From the NCBI GenBank assembly GCA_022825185.1, contig JAJDYK010000131.1:1-35372 (forward strand): a stretch of 35,372 nt of DNA, given 5' to 3'. This document shows, piece after piece, positions 6,416-15,225 of the stretch. A model generated the notes under the pieces. That model had not been told where the DNA came from and made no database searches. It saw nothing but the letters and a program-made list of their open reading frames with translations. How positions within the stretch are numbered: the stretch's first letter is position 1; every line of letters starts with the position of its first letter. The position numbers and the translations under genes are program-made. The DNA is from Candidatus Latescibacterota bacterium. GTDB lineage: Bacteria; Latescibacterota; UBA2968; UBA8231.

Positions 6416-8574
6416 ATAGATCGCTTCCCTCTCCGTATGGCCGGCACCTCCGGGGCAGCCAAGACGAGGGACTCACCGATGCCACAGGCCGCTCGCACCT
6501 GACGCTGCGCGGCTTTTGGGTCGGTGCGTTCCTCAGCTTCTTCCTGTCCATTGGCGCGCCCTACGCCAACATGGCGATGCGGGCGACCAACATGGCCTTC
6601 GACTTCAATACCCCGGGGGCCATCTTTCTGTTTTTGGTGCTGGTCGGCTTGCTCAACACGCTCTTCAAGCTCGCCGCCCGCGACTTCCGCCTAGCAGTGG
6701 GGCTAGCCCTGCTGGCCACGGGCGGCTTTTGCGGCTATTGGGCCAGCCGTGGCGCGGTCGATTGGTACTCGCCTGGTTTTTGGTTTGGTGCCTTCCTCGC
6801 CCTCTCTGCGCTGTGGAACGTGCCGGTGGTGCAGCGCGGGGGCACCCTCGCGCTCAACCGCGCCGAACTGGTGCTGGTGTACGCGATGCTGCTGGTCGTC
6901 TCCGCCCTCTGCACTATGGGGCTGACCCAGCAACTTTTGCCAGCTCTCACCGGCATTTTCTACTACGCCTCCCCAGCCAACCAATGGGCTGAAAAGCTCT
7001 TCCCGCTCTTTCCCTCGCAGCGCATCCTCGTCGATGACGGCACCGGCAACCGCGGCTTTTACGAGGGCGGTGCGCTCGCCGACATTCCCTACGCCACTTG
7101 GGTCGAGCCACTGTGTTGGTGGGCACTACTGCTCCTCTCGCTGTACGTGGCGATGGTATCGACGGCCGTGATCTTGCGCCGGCAGTGGGTCGAGCGCGAG
7201 CGGTTGGCCTATCCGCTGACCCAGCTCGGGGTGGCCATCGTGCAAGGTGAGCGCGGCACCGGACTGCTCAACGGCTTTCTCAAGCACGGTGCCCTGTGGT
7301 GGGGTGCAGCCGTGCCGCTCGCATACGGCAGCCTCAAGGCCCTGCACCAATACTACCCGTCTTTGCCCAACTTCGGCCTGATTTGGTCGGTACCCTTTAT
7401 CGGTCAGCAGAACCTGCAAATCTGGATCAGCTTCGCGCTCGTGGGCTTTTCCTATCTCATCAGCACCCAAATAGCGGCCGGCATCTGGATTTTCTATTTG
7501 CTCTCCAAGGTCGAAGCCGAATTCCTCGCCCTATCCGGCCTCAAATCCACCAGCAAATTCGTCTATGGGGTCTCGTACGAGCCGCTCTTGGCCTATCAGG
7601 GCGGCGGCGCGCTCATCGCCATGGTGCTCTTGGGGCTGTGGACGGGGCGCGGCCACTTGCGGGACGTATGGCGCAAGGCCCTCAACCGCAATGCAAACAT
7701 CGATGACGGCGACGAAATCATGTCCTATCGAGCGGCCGTACTCGGAGTAACTTTCGGCACCGGAGGCATTGCCGGCTGGCTGTGGCTGATGGGCACTCCG
7801 CTCTGGGTCGGCTCGCTCTTTGCAGCGGTGGCCCTATTGGTATTTATCGGCATCTCGCGGGTCGTGTGCGAGGCGGGCCTAGCGGCTGTGCGCTCGCCCA
7901 TGATCGCCCCAGACCTCATCGTACAGGGCATTGGCTCGCAGACAATCGGTGCGACTGGCGTCTTCAACCTCTCCTTTGCTTACATCTGGTCGGCCGACAT
8001 CCGCATATTCCTGCTGGCTATGGTCGCCAATGGCTTGAAGCTGATCCAAAACATGGACCGCCGCAGTCGGCGAGTCGTTTTCTGGGCGCTGGTGGCGGCC
8101 ATCTTTATCGGCGTGACAGGCTCCTGCTGGATGGTCTTCCACCTCGCCTACAAGTACGGGGGCATCAACCTCGATAGCTGGCGCTTTCACGGCGGCCCAT
8201 CGACCATCTACAACGCGGCACAGCGCGCGCTAGAGCCAGCCGGGGCCGACTGGTTGGGGCTGACATTTTTCGCTGGTGGAGCTGTGGTCATGGCCCTCTT
8301 GACTTGGGCGCGGCATCACGTCTTGTGGTGGCCCTTCCATCCAATCGGCTTCCCGATTGGCGCAAACTTCATGCTCGACAAAATCTGGGCTTGCGTGCTC
8401 TTGGCTTGGGCACTGAAGAAGCTGATCTTGCGTTTTGGCGGCGCGGCGCACTATCGGACGAGCCAGCATTTCTTCATGGGCCTGATCATGGGTGAGGCCC
8501 TGTGCAACGGGCTTTGGCTGATCATCGACTACTTCACCGGCAGAATTGGCAACGCCGTTTTCATTCTGGGGTGA
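6412..8574 (+). CDS. Large multi-pass membrane protein, DUF6784/DUF6785 (OPT-like) type
   Basis: 720 aa and strongly hydrophobic, with roughly fourteen or more predicted membrane segments spread along the length. The first begins near residue 33 (FWVGAFLSFFLSIGAPYANM). Overall character, including TQLGVAIVQGE after a long loop and HPIGFPIGANFMLDKIW near the C-terminus, matches large uncharacterised OPT-related proteins common in Planctomycetes and candidate phyla. It is probably a transporter in the inner membrane; oligopeptides or peptide-like compounds would suit the adjacent peptidase, but that is inference. The GTG start overlaps the preceding stop. A 7-bp hairpin (8575-8599) directly follows the stop, without a T-tract. 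Confidence 0.75.
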   Translation: MNRSLPSPYGRHLRGSQDEGLTDATGRSHLTLRGFWVGAFLSFFLSIGAPYANMAMRATNMAFDFNTPGAIFLFLVLVGLLNTLFKLAARDFRLAVGLALLATGGFCGYWASRGAVDWYSPGFWFGAFLALSALWNVPVVQRGGTLALNRAELVLVYAMLLVVSALCTMGLTQQLLPALTGIFYYASPANQWAEKLFPLFPSQRILVDDGTGNRGFYEGGALADIPYATWVEPLCWWALLLLSLYVAMVSTAVILRRQWVERERLAYPLTQLGVAIVQGERGTGLLNGFLKHGALWWGAAVPLAYGSLKALHQYYPSLPNFGLIWSVPFIGQQNLQIWISFALVGFSYLISTQIAAGIWIFYLLSKVEAEFLALSGLKSTSKFVYGVSYEPLLAYQGGGALIAMVLLGLWTGRGHLRDVWRKALNRNANIDDGDEIMSYRAAVLGVTFGTGGIAGWLWLMGTPLWVGSLFAAVALLVFIGISRVVCEAGLAAVRSPMIAPDLIVQGIGSQTIGATGVFNLSFAYIWSADIRIFLLAMVANGLKLIQNMDRRSRRVVFWALVAAIFIGVTGSCWMVFHLAYKYGGINLDSWRFHGGPSTIYNAAQRALEPAGADWLGLTFFAGGAVVMALLTWARHHVLWWPFHPIGFPIGANFMLDKIWACVLLAWALKKLILRFGGAAHYRTSQHFFMGLIMGEALCNGLWLIIDYFTGRIGNAVFILG

Positions 8575-8623
8575 TCCCGCATTCCTTGACATTGCGGGAG
8601 GGTAGAGCTATCTCTTTTGCGCT

Positions 8624-9913
8624 ATGAATAGACTCTTTTTCTGCCTCGCCGCAGCGCTCGTCGCCTGCGTTGGCCCCTTCGCCGGCAAGAAGGTTCCACC
8701 TTGGCTTGCAGCACCCCCCATGCTCAAAGCGACCTTCTCCAGTGAGGAGGCCGCCGCGCATCTGGTATGGCCCCCAGTGTCTTCTGCGAGCTTTCTCTAC
8801 GGCGAAATCCAGCGCGCCACAGGAGGCGAGTTCGCGGCCATAGCGCGCGTGGAATCCGCAACCGACACCACCTATACAGACGTCGGCCTATTGGCTAACA
8901 CCCAGTATAGCTACCGAGTCGTCAGCTTCTTCGGCGCAGACGAGACCGTACACGAGCTAATCAGCACGACGGTCGCGGGCGGGTTCCACCGCCGCACCGC
9001 AAGCTGGTCACTGGACAAAGGCACGGCTCCCACGCGACTGGCCATCAGCCGCAACGGTACGGTCTTTGCCGTCGGCGTGGGCACCGGGCGCGTCGAGCGC
9101 TTTGACCGCACGGGCCGCTCCTTGGACGCCTGGGTCTATACCACTGAGCCGCTGGCTCGTATGGAAACAAGCGCGCTGGACGGGCCGGCGCTGGCTCTCG
9201 ACGACGAAGATCATCTCTACGTGGTGTACAACCTGCACCGCCCGGGCCAGAAGCCAGAGGCCTTTTGGGCAAAATTCGCCCCAGACGGTCGGCTGTTGTG
9301 GACGCGACCGCTCGCCGGGCTGTTCGCCCGCCACATCGTCATCGACGGCGATGCCATCTACATCGAAAGCATCAGCCAACTGCAGCTATTCGACCAAGCC
9401 GGCGAGCAGCAAATTCAGTACGCCATCCCGGCCCTGTTGGTGGCTAGTCTGCGGCTTTGGCAAGGGCGCTTCGCCGCGTTGATCGAGCCGTTGGCCCTGC
9501 GCACCGACGATTGGCAGGCACCTCGGCTAGTCGTGTACGACAACCCACAGCGCGCCGCGGCCAGCCGCGTCATCGGCCGCGATCCCAAATCGCATCAGGA
9601 CCGCGGCAACGGGCTTTTGCTGCGGCCCACCGATTTTGCCGTCGATGAAGCGGCCGACCGGGCTTTCGTGGTCAATGCCGGCCACAGCCGCATCGAGGTT
9701 TTCCAGCGCGGTGTCTATCTGACGCGATGGGGTGAGAAAGGCGGTGGCGACAACCAATTCCGCTTCACAGGCCGCCTCCAAGTCGTCGTCGATATGGCCA
9801 CTGGTGAAGAGGGCGAGCGCGAGGTGGTGGCCGGCGGTATCGCCCGCGACGCCGAAGGGTTCATTTACGTGGCCGATACCTTCAACGATCGAATTCAGAA
9901 GTTCCAACCATGA
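8624..9913 (+). CDS. Lipoprotein with Fn3-like domain and NHL-type beta-propeller
   Basis: 429 aa. The N-terminus is a lipoprotein signal peptide with lipobox LVAC, the cysteine at residue 15. Residues about 35-115 resemble a fibronectin type III domain (AAHLVWPPVSSASFLYGEIQ and YTDVGLLANTQYSYRVVSFF). The remainder has repeated blades of propeller type (ALDDEDHLYVVYN, KFAPDGRLLWTR, GIARDAEGFIYVADTFNDRI), the last a good NHL repeat. It probably sits on the outer or periplasmic face of a membrane and mediates binding; no enzyme motif was seen. The Shine-Dalgarno is weak: GGGAGGG lies about 20 bases upstream. It overlaps the TPR gene by ATGA, so the two are co-translated. Confidence 0.75.
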   Translation: MNRLFFCLAAALVACVGPFAGKKVPPWLAAPPMLKATFSSEEAAAHLVWPPVSSASFLYGEIQRATGGEFAAIARVESATDTTYTDVGLLANTQYSYRVVSFFGADETVHELISTTVAGGFHRRTASWSLDKGTAPTRLAISRNGTVFAVGVGTGRVERFDRTGRSLDAWVYTTEPLARMETSALDGPALALDDEDHLYVVYNLHRPGQKPEAFWAKFAPDGRLLWTRPLAGLFARHIVIDGDAIYIESISQLQLFDQAGEQQIQYAIPALLVASLRLWQGRFAALIEPLALRTDDWQAPRLVVYDNPQRAAASRVIGRDPKSHQDRGNGLLLRPTDFAVDEAADRAFVVNAGHSRIEVFQRGVYLTRWGEKGGGDNQFRFTGRLQVVVDMATGEEGEREVVAGGIARDAEGFIYVADTFNDRIQKFQP

Positions 9914-10845
9914 AAGCTGTGCTCGCATTCCTATTGCTGGCCTTGCTGTGTAGCGAGGGCCAAGCCCAGCGCCAAGATAAGCGGACGTACAATCTCTGGA
10001 CCAAAGAGAAGATCCGCTATCTCAACGCCAAGGTCACCATCAATCCCTACAATCCGCAACTGCGCGTCCTCCTCGCCAACGCGTATTTTGACGACGGGCA
10101 AAAATACGAAGCCAAAAGGCTACTACTTGAGGCATTGGAACTCGACCCCGACTACGCCGAGGCGCATTGCAATCTCGCAGTCATGCTCCACGGCCAGGGA
10201 TACGAGCGCGAGGCCAAGCACCACTACGAAGAAGCCCTGCGGCTGGACTCGCTAATGGTCGAAGCCATGGCTGGACTGGGAACCTTGCTCTGCCGCACCG
10301 AGCGCCAAGTCGAGGGCCTTGAATACCTCGAAAAAGTCATCGCAATCCAGCCCGATCACGTCAACGCTCGCTTCAACATGGCCGTGGCGTATCACAAGGT
10401 CGGCGATTTCAAAAAATCCATCGAACACCTAGAGACCTTGCTGAAGGTCGATTTCAATTATCGCGGTGCGCGCCGCGCACTGGCCCGCGCTTATTACAGC
10501 CTCGGAATTTTGCGGCTGCAAGCCGAACAGCCCGAGTTGGCACTCCCCGTGCTGACCAAGGCCGTCGAGTACGAGCAAGACAACGAAAGCATGTTCTTCG
10601 CCAAGGGCCTCGCCCACCTCGACAGCGGCGACCTCACTGGAGCCGAAGCGGCCTTCAAGCAGGTCATCGCATTGTCCGGCGATCACATCCCCGCCCTGCA
10701 CAACCTCGGCGTAATATGCGAAAAAACCGAGCGATACGCGGAAGCCGTCCAATACTACGACAAAGTCCAGCAGCTAGCCCCACATCTATCGACGATCGAT
10801 GCGGTTAAACACGCCTCGTACGACGTGAATTACCTGACCGAATGA
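9910..10845 (+). CDS. Exported tetratricopeptide-repeat protein
   Basis: 311 aa. A cleavable signal peptide ends near residue 20 (SEGQAQ). It is followed by about seven TPR units with canonical W/L-G-Y-A-P spacing, for example PDYAEAHCNLAVMLHGQGYE, PDHVNARFNMAVAYHKVGDF and HIPALHNLGVICEKTERYAE. TPR arrays are protein-binding scaffolds, so this is likely a periplasmic adaptor. The start overlaps the previous stop (ATGA). Together with the M28-AAC(3) fusion, the transporter and the propeller lipoprotein it makes one operon, suggesting an envelope complex that handles a peptide-like or aminosugar substrate. The function of the whole is inferred. Confidence 0.8.
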   Translation: MKAVLAFLLLALLCSEGQAQRQDKRTYNLWTKEKIRYLNAKVTINPYNPQLRVLLANAYFDDGQKYEAKRLLLEALELDPDYAEAHCNLAVMLHGQGYEREAKHHYEEALRLDSLMVEAMAGLGTLLCRTERQVEGLEYLEKVIAIQPDHVNARFNMAVAYHKVGDFKKSIEHLETLLKVDFNYRGARRALARAYYSLGILRLQAEQPELALPVLTKAVEYEQDNESMFFAKGLAHLDSGDLTGAEAAFKQVIALSGDHIPALHNLGVICEKTERYAEAVQYYDKVQQLAPHLSTIDAVKHASYDVNYLTE

Positions 10846-10891
10846 GTTTGACTTTTGCTCGGTTAAAGCGTACACTTGACACTTTTTGCAC

Positions 10892-10914
10892 AGCCGCTCT
10901 AGCGGCTACTTTTT
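10892..10914 (+). terminator. Probable intrinsic terminator after the TPR gene
   Basis: A stem AGCCGC/GCGGCT with loop TCTA is followed by AC and TTTTT. The stem sequence is the same as in the terminator at 3283. It could alternatively be an attenuator in the infA leader, since a TTGACA lies just upstream (10876-10881). Confidence 0.55.
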
Positions 10915-10959
10915 CCGTGGCGCGCAAAACGTCACTATCATCTCCTTTAGGCGAGAGCA

Positions 10960-11178
10960 ATGGCCAAAGAAGAAGCAATCGAAGTCCAAGCAGTGGTCAA
11001 AGAAGCCCTGCCCAACGGCTACTTCAAGTGCGAGATGGAAAATAGCCACGAGATTATGGCCCACGTCTCCGGCAAGATGCGTAAGTACTACATTCGCGTA
11101 CTGCCGGGCGACCAAGTCACCGTGGCCCTTTCGCCCTATGATTTGAGCCGCGGACGCATCACTTTCCGCAATCGCTGA
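10960..11178 (+). CDS. infA: Translation initiation factor IF-1
   Basis: 72 aa, exactly the normal length, with an OB-fold/S1-type sequence: residues 1-10 [10 protein letters not shown], then [40 protein letters not shown] and the closing [14 protein letters not shown]-1 binds the ribosomal A site with IF-2 and IF-3 during initiation. The start is ATG with AGGCGAG upstream. It is not embedded in the rpl/rps-secY cluster where it often lies, so it is a stand-alone locus here. Identification is certain from the sequence. Confidence 0.97.
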   Translation: MAKEEAIEVQAVVKEALPNGYFKCEMENSHEIMAHVSGKMRKYYIRVLPGDQVTVALSPYDLSRGRITFRNR

Positions 11179-11236
11179 GACGCCGCACGCTCACCCAAGC
11201 GCCGTCTCGACGAGCCTCACACCCGACGAAGGTCAC

Positions 11237-12811
11237 ATGGAGAGGAACCAGACCAGTACGCATCGGGCTTGGCCCTTCCAAGAGGCGGCACAGATCGTCA
11301 AGCAGCGCCGGCCCAGCGGAGACCGCCCGGTACTATTTGAGACCGGCTTTGGCCCCAGCGGCTTCCCCCATCTAGGTCACTTTTCAGAAGGCGTCCGCAC
11401 CTCTTGGGTGCGCAATGCCTGTGAACACCTCTACGGACTAAAGACCCGCCTACTCTGCTTCAGCGACGACATGGACGCCCTGCGCAAGGTGCCTAGCAAC
11501 TTTCCGCAGCCCGACATGCTCGCCGCCCACCTCGGCAAACCCGTACACGCCATCCCCGATCCTTTTGGTTCCTGTGCGAGTTTTGGCGACCACATGAACG
11601 CCAAGCTGTGCGAGTTTTTCGACGCGTCCGGCTTCGACTACGAGTTTCAAAGCTCACGCGAAGCCTACGTGCGCGGCGACTTCGACGAAGGGCTGTCGAT
11701 TCTCCTCGACAAAGCTGAAGAAGTTCGCCAGATCATCGTGCCGACGCTGCGCGAACAAAATCGCCAGCACTGGTCGCCCTTCTTCCCGATTTGTACCAAG
11801 TGTGGCTCGATCATGGCCACGCGGGTCACCGCCTACCACCCCAGCCGGAACACCGTGAGTTTCACCTGCGACCTCAATACCGACCACTACACCGGATGCG
11901 GCGCAAGCGGCGAACAGTCCGTGCTCGGCGGCAACGCCAAGGTGGGCTGGAAAGTCGATTGGGCGCTGCGCTGGTACGCCTACGAGGTCGATTACGAAAT
12001 GTACGGCAAAGATCTCATCGACTCGGTTCGCCAGTCCTCTCGCATCGTCCGCCTGATGGGCAAGCAGCCGCCAGTCGGCTTGTGCTTTGAGTTTTTTCTC
12101 GACGAGGAAGGGCGCAAGGTAGCGAGCAGCACCGGCCGCATGGGGGTGACGGTGGATGCGTGGAAAAAGTACGCGCCCATAGAATCCCTGCTCTTCTTCC
12201 TCTTCCAAAATCCCAAGCGAGCCAAGCGGCTGCACTGGGACATCGTCCCCAAGTGCGTTGACGATTATCTCGATGCGTTGCGGAACTATCCCGATGTGGC
12301 AGAGACAGAGCGCCCCGAGCAGGCCCTGTGGCACATCGGCGACCGAGGTAAAGACGTGCCCGAGTACGCGTCCCGGGTCAACTTCTCGACCGTCAACAAT
12401 CTAATCGCCGCCTTGGGAATGGATTCGGTCGCAGTGTTGGGGGAATATCTGGCGCGCTACGACGCGCAGGCTGCTACTCATCCGCAGGTGACGCAGGAAT
12501 TGGTGGAGAAGGGACTTAACTACTACCGGGACGTGGTGTTACCCAACAAGCAGTTTCGCCCGCCCACGGACGAGGAGCGAGCGCTCCTAGGACAGTTGGC
12601 CGAGCGGCTGAGCGCGGCCAATGGGGCCACCGAGGAAGAATTGCAGGCCATACCTTTCGACTTGGCCCGCGAGGCCGAAATCCCTCCCAAGGAGTTGTTT
12701 CGGATGTTTTACGAGGTGGTACTTGGGCAGGAGCGAGGGCCGCGATTTGGGTCGCTCGTGCAGCTAGTGGGGAAGGAACAGGTGGTGAAGATGGTGCGGG
12801 AGAAAGCATAG
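11237..12811 (+). CDS. lysS: Class I lysyl-tRNA synthetase
   Basis: 524 aa, typical of class I LysRS, the archaeal-type enzyme that charges tRNA-Lys and is unrelated to the usual class II bacterial LysRS. The Rossmann-fold signatures are the HIGH motif as HLGH (45-48, in SGFPHLGHFSEG) and the KMSKS equivalent KVASSTGRMG from K294. A cysteine cluster (ICTKCGSIMA; TGCGASGE) resembles the zinc-ribbon insert of this family. The C-terminal helical domain would carry anticodon recognition. The start is ATG with GAAGG upstream. It lies 58 bp after infA. No class II lysS is in this window, so whether this is the only LysRS is unknown. Confidence 0.93.
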   Translation: MERNQTSTHRAWPFQEAAQIVKQRRPSGDRPVLFETGFGPSGFPHLGHFSEGVRTSWVRNACEHLYGLKTRLLCFSDDMDALRKVPSNFPQPDMLAAHLGKPVHAIPDPFGSCASFGDHMNAKLCEFFDASGFDYEFQSSREAYVRGDFDEGLSILLDKAEEVRQIIVPTLREQNRQHWSPFFPICTKCGSIMATRVTAYHPSRNTVSFTCDLNTDHYTGCGASGEQSVLGGNAKVGWKVDWALRWYAYEVDYEMYGKDLIDSVRQSSRIVRLMGKQPPVGLCFEFFLDEEGRKVASSTGRMGVTVDAWKKYAPIESLLFFLFQNPKRAKRLHWDIVPKCVDDYLDALRNYPDVAETERPEQALWHIGDRGKDVPEYASRVNFSTVNNLIAALGMDSVAVLGEYLARYDAQAATHPQVTQELVEKGLNYYRDVVLPNKQFRPPTDEERALLGQLAERLSAANGATEEELQAIPFDLAREAEIPPKELFRMFYEVVLGQERGPRFGSLVQLVGKEQVVKMVREKA

Positions 12812-12839
12812 CGCATACAGGATTTTCGCCGATAATTGC

Positions 12840-12872
12840 GAGGGTGCGGTAGGTGCCGCGCCCTCTTTTTTT
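12840..12872 (+). terminator. Intrinsic terminator after lysS
   Basis: A ten-pair stem, GAGGGTGCGG with CCGCGCCCTC (one G-U), has a six-base loop and is followed by seven T residues. Confidence 0.9.
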
Positions 12873-12884
12873 GCGGAGCGAACC

Positions 12885-13820
12885 GTGGCAGAACAACAAG
12901 ACCTTTTTTCCGAAATCATGCCGCCGGCCAAGCCCCGGCATGTCGAGCGAATGCAGCAGGTGCAAGAGGGGCTGCCCGCACAGCTTTTTTTAGGGACGAC
13001 GAGTTGGTCGAATGAGGATTGGGAAGGGCTGATCTACCCAGAAGGCTGCGCCGCGGCCGACTACATCGAGCACTATGCTAAAGTCTTCAGGAGCGTGGAG
13101 ATCGACTCGACTTGGTACCGAGTGCCAACGCCAAAAGCAATAGAAGGATGGCTGCGGCGGACGCCTCCGCACTTCCGCTTTACCGCCAAAATTCCCCGCG
13201 TGATCAGCCACGAAAAAATGCTCGTGGACTGCATGGGGGAAATGGAGGAATTTCTCGAAGCAATGGCCCCGTTGGGCGAGCGGTTGGGGCCGCTGCTGAT
13301 GCAGTTTCCATACATTGCGCGGGGACAGGACGCGCACGAAAACGAGTACGGCAGCGCATTCACCGAGCGCCTAGCAGAGTTTTTACCGCAGCTCCCTACG
13401 AGCGAGTTCCGCTTTGCGGTGGAAGTGCGCAACGGGAGTTGGCTGCGGGCGGAACTGTTAGACCTGCTGCGCGAACACGGAGTGGCGCTCGTGTTGAACA
13501 ACTACTACACCATGCTAGGCTTAGCGGAGACCCTCAACCGCGTCGATCCCGTAACGGCTGACTTTCTCTACGTGCGCTTTTTGGGCGACCGCAAAAAGAT
13601 GGACGCCTACGTCGAAGAGCGGATTCGCAAGGGCGAGCAGGAACGGCATTGGGACCGCCTCGTCTGGGACCGCGCCGCCGAGACCCAGCAGTGGGCGCGG
13701 CAAGTCCGGGAGTTGGCCAAGGCCGCACCAGAGCGGCCCATGTACGTATTTTTCAACAACCACTACGCCGGGTACGCGCCCGGTTCACTCGGCCTCTTTG
13801 CCCAGGCGTGGAAGGAATGA
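12885..13820 (+). CDS. DUF72 (YecE-like) protein
   Basis: 311 aa. The DUF72 TIM-barrel family is recognised from LFLGTTSWSNEDWEGLIYPE near the N-terminus, YAKVFRSVEIDSTWYRVPTP, FRFTAKIPRVISHEK, LGPLLMQFP, and the C-terminal MYVFFNNHYAGYAPGS. The biochemical role of this widespread family is not established. The start is GTG, placed twelve bases after the preceding terminator's T-tract, with GCGGAGCG as a weak ribosome site. Since the terminator comes just before it, it probably has its own promoter overlapping the lysS tail or depends on read-through. Confidence 0.9.
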   Translation: MAEQQDLFSEIMPPAKPRHVERMQQVQEGLPAQLFLGTTSWSNEDWEGLIYPEGCAAADYIEHYAKVFRSVEIDSTWYRVPTPKAIEGWLRRTPPHFRFTAKIPRVISHEKMLVDCMGEMEEFLEAMAPLGERLGPLLMQFPYIARGQDAHENEYGSAFTERLAEFLPQLPTSEFRFAVEVRNGSWLRAELLDLLREHGVALVLNNYYTMLGLAETLNRVDPVTADFLYVRFLGDRKKMDAYVEERIRKGEQERHWDRLVWDRAAETQQWARQVRELAKAAPERPMYVFFNNHYAGYAPGSLGLFAQAWKE

Positions 13821-13839
13821 GAACAGAGCTCACCTCTCA

Positions 13840-13948
13840 ACGAAAGCCTGCGCCTCTATTCGGGCAACGCGATTTGGGGATCGTCGGGATCGGGACGGTA
13901 GAGGAGCTGCGTGTTGCCCAAGAGATGTGGCTCGGTAGCGACGGCAAG
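13840..13948 (-). pseudogene. Fragment of a second yhbY 3' end
   Basis: This stretch matches the C-terminal coding end of yhbY (14796-14913) over about 110 bases in the same orientation. Read on the minus strand it gives ATEPHLLGNTQLLYRPDPDD then PQIALPE and a stop, against ATESHLVQVLGNTLLLYRP and PDDPQVTLPE in the complete gene. The differences include a nine-base in-frame deletion and several base changes. The remainder of the gene is absent. The SDR gene lies exactly between this fragment and the intact yhbY, so the two copies form imperfect direct repeats around it. Confidence 0.8.
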
Positions 13949-13980
13949 ACTCCCGCCTTGATCGGAACTAGTACTTCCCT

Positions 13981-14781
13981 TTACTGACCATCGGCAACGC
14001 CGGGCAGGGTCGAAGTGCTGAACAGACCGCCATCGACATCGAGCGCGACTCCGGTCAAAAAGGACGATTCTTCGGCGAGGAAAAACAGAATGGCGTTGAC
14101 GACATCGTCCTCGGTGGGGTTGCGGCCGAGCGGGATGTCCGCCGCCGTCGCGGCGAGGATCGCTTCGTTGGCCGCGCCGGTCGCCTGTCGTTTGTAGGCG
14201 AGCACGTCTTGGCCCATACCGGTGGTCGGGACGCCGACCGGACAAACGCAGTTGACGGTGACGCCGTCGGGGGCTAATTCGCCGGCCAGCGCCTTGCTCA
14301 GGCCGACGACTCCGGCCTTGGCAGCGCAATAGGAGGCAATCAGCGGAAAGCCTATCTTGGACACGTCCGAACCGATATTGACGATGCGGCCGCGCTGACC
14401 ACTTTGGCGCAGCAGCGGGGCCGCGGCCTGGCAGCAGAGGAAAACCCCTTTGAGGTCAATGTCGATGCCCCGGTCCCAATCCGCTTCAGTAGTTTCTGCC
14501 AAGGAGCCAAAGTGGATGACACCGGCGGAATTGACGAGAGTGTCCAAGCCTCCGAAGTGCGTTTGGCAGGCGGCTACGGCCTGTTGGACGGATGTCGGCG
14601 AAGCGACATCAAGCACTAGGGGTAGCACGCGGTCGCTGTACAATTCGTCGGCTGCCGCCCGCAGTTTTTCGCCGTCGATATCGGCGATGGCGACCTGGGC
14701 ACCTTGGGCGAGCAGGGCCTTGGCAGTACCTAGGCCAAAGCCGCTGGCCCCGCCGGTGATTAGCGCGCGTCTAGGTTTCAA
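13981..14781 (-). CDS. Short-chain dehydrogenase/reductase (SDR)
   Basis: 266 aa, the classical SDR size. The cofactor motif TGGASGFG is at residues 9-16, LVNSAGV at about 82-88 and the catalytic triad S138, Y151, K155 (SYCAAK). An acidic residue (D34 and D36 in AIADIDG) after beta-2 favours NAD(H) over NADP(H). The C-terminus FLTGVALDVDGG is typical of glucose/sorbitol/gluconate-type SDRs; the substrate cannot be read. The only usable start is TTG at 14781, with AGAGAAG seven bases before it; a stop in frame just upstream rules out extension. It is bracketed by the yhbY fragment and yhbY, suggesting insertion with duplication. Confidence 0.9.
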   Translation of the reverse strand: MKPRRALITGGASGFGLGTAKALLAQGAQVAIADIDGEKLRAAADELYSDRVLPLVLDVASPTSVQQAVAACQTHFGGLDTLVNSAGVIHFGSLAETTEADWDRGIDIDLKGVFLCCQAAAPLLRQSGQRGRIVNIGSDVSKIGFPLIASYCAAKAGVVGLSKALAGELAPDGVTVNCVCPVGVPTTGMGQDVLAYKRQATGAANEAILAATAADIPLGRNPTEDDVVNAILFFLAEESSFLTGVALDVDGGLFSTSTLPGVADGQ

Positions 14782-14811
14782 CGTGATACTTCTCTACGAA
14801 AGCCTGCGCCT

Positions 14812-15123
14812 CTATTCGGGCAGCGTGACTTGGGGATCGTCGGGGTCGGGTCGGTAGAGGAGCAGGGTGTTGCCCAAGACTTGCACTAGGTGTGACTCGG
14901 TAGCGGCGGCAAGCTGCTCGCCAGCTTCGCGGCGGTCGAGAGGGATGTTGCGCTCGCAGCGCACCTTGACCAACTCGCTGTTGGCATAGGCTTCGTTGAG
15001 CGAGCGTATAACGGCGGCGGAAAGCCCCTCTTTGCCCAAGTACACAGTCGGGCGCAGTGAGTTGCCTAGGCCGCGCAAGTAGCGGCGGTCTTTGCCGCGT
15101 AATTTAGTTGTGGGATTGGTCAT
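14812..15123 (-). CDS. yhbY: CRM-domain RNA-binding protein YhbY
   Basis: 103 aa. It is a single CRM domain: LRGKDRRYLRGLGNSLRPTV, VYLGKEGLSAAVIRSLNEAY, ELVKVRCERN and VLGNTLLLYRP, including the GxxG-like loop of KH-related folds. YhbY binds pre-50S ribosomal particles and takes part in large-subunit assembly. The start is ATG with GAAGGAAGG upstream. It diverges from comEC. The very end of the gene is duplicated at 13840-13948. Confidence 0.93.
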   Translation of the reverse strand: MTNPTTKLRGKDRRYLRGLGNSLRPTVYLGKEGLSAAVIRSLNEAYANSELVKVRCERNIPLDRREAGEQLAAATESHLVQVLGNTLLLYRPDPDDPQVTLPE

Positions 15124-15225
15124 TTAACCTTCCTTCGTCAAAACTTCTCTTTCTTTTCTCCGCCTTAGCATACAGACTCGTCAACATCCTGTCGAGTTGG
15201 AACGCTTTTTGCCGTTGGACTTGGT

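Noticed and set aside
10876..10881. TTGACA as infA promoter
   Set aside because: No -10 at proper distance; the expected position falls inside the terminator stem.
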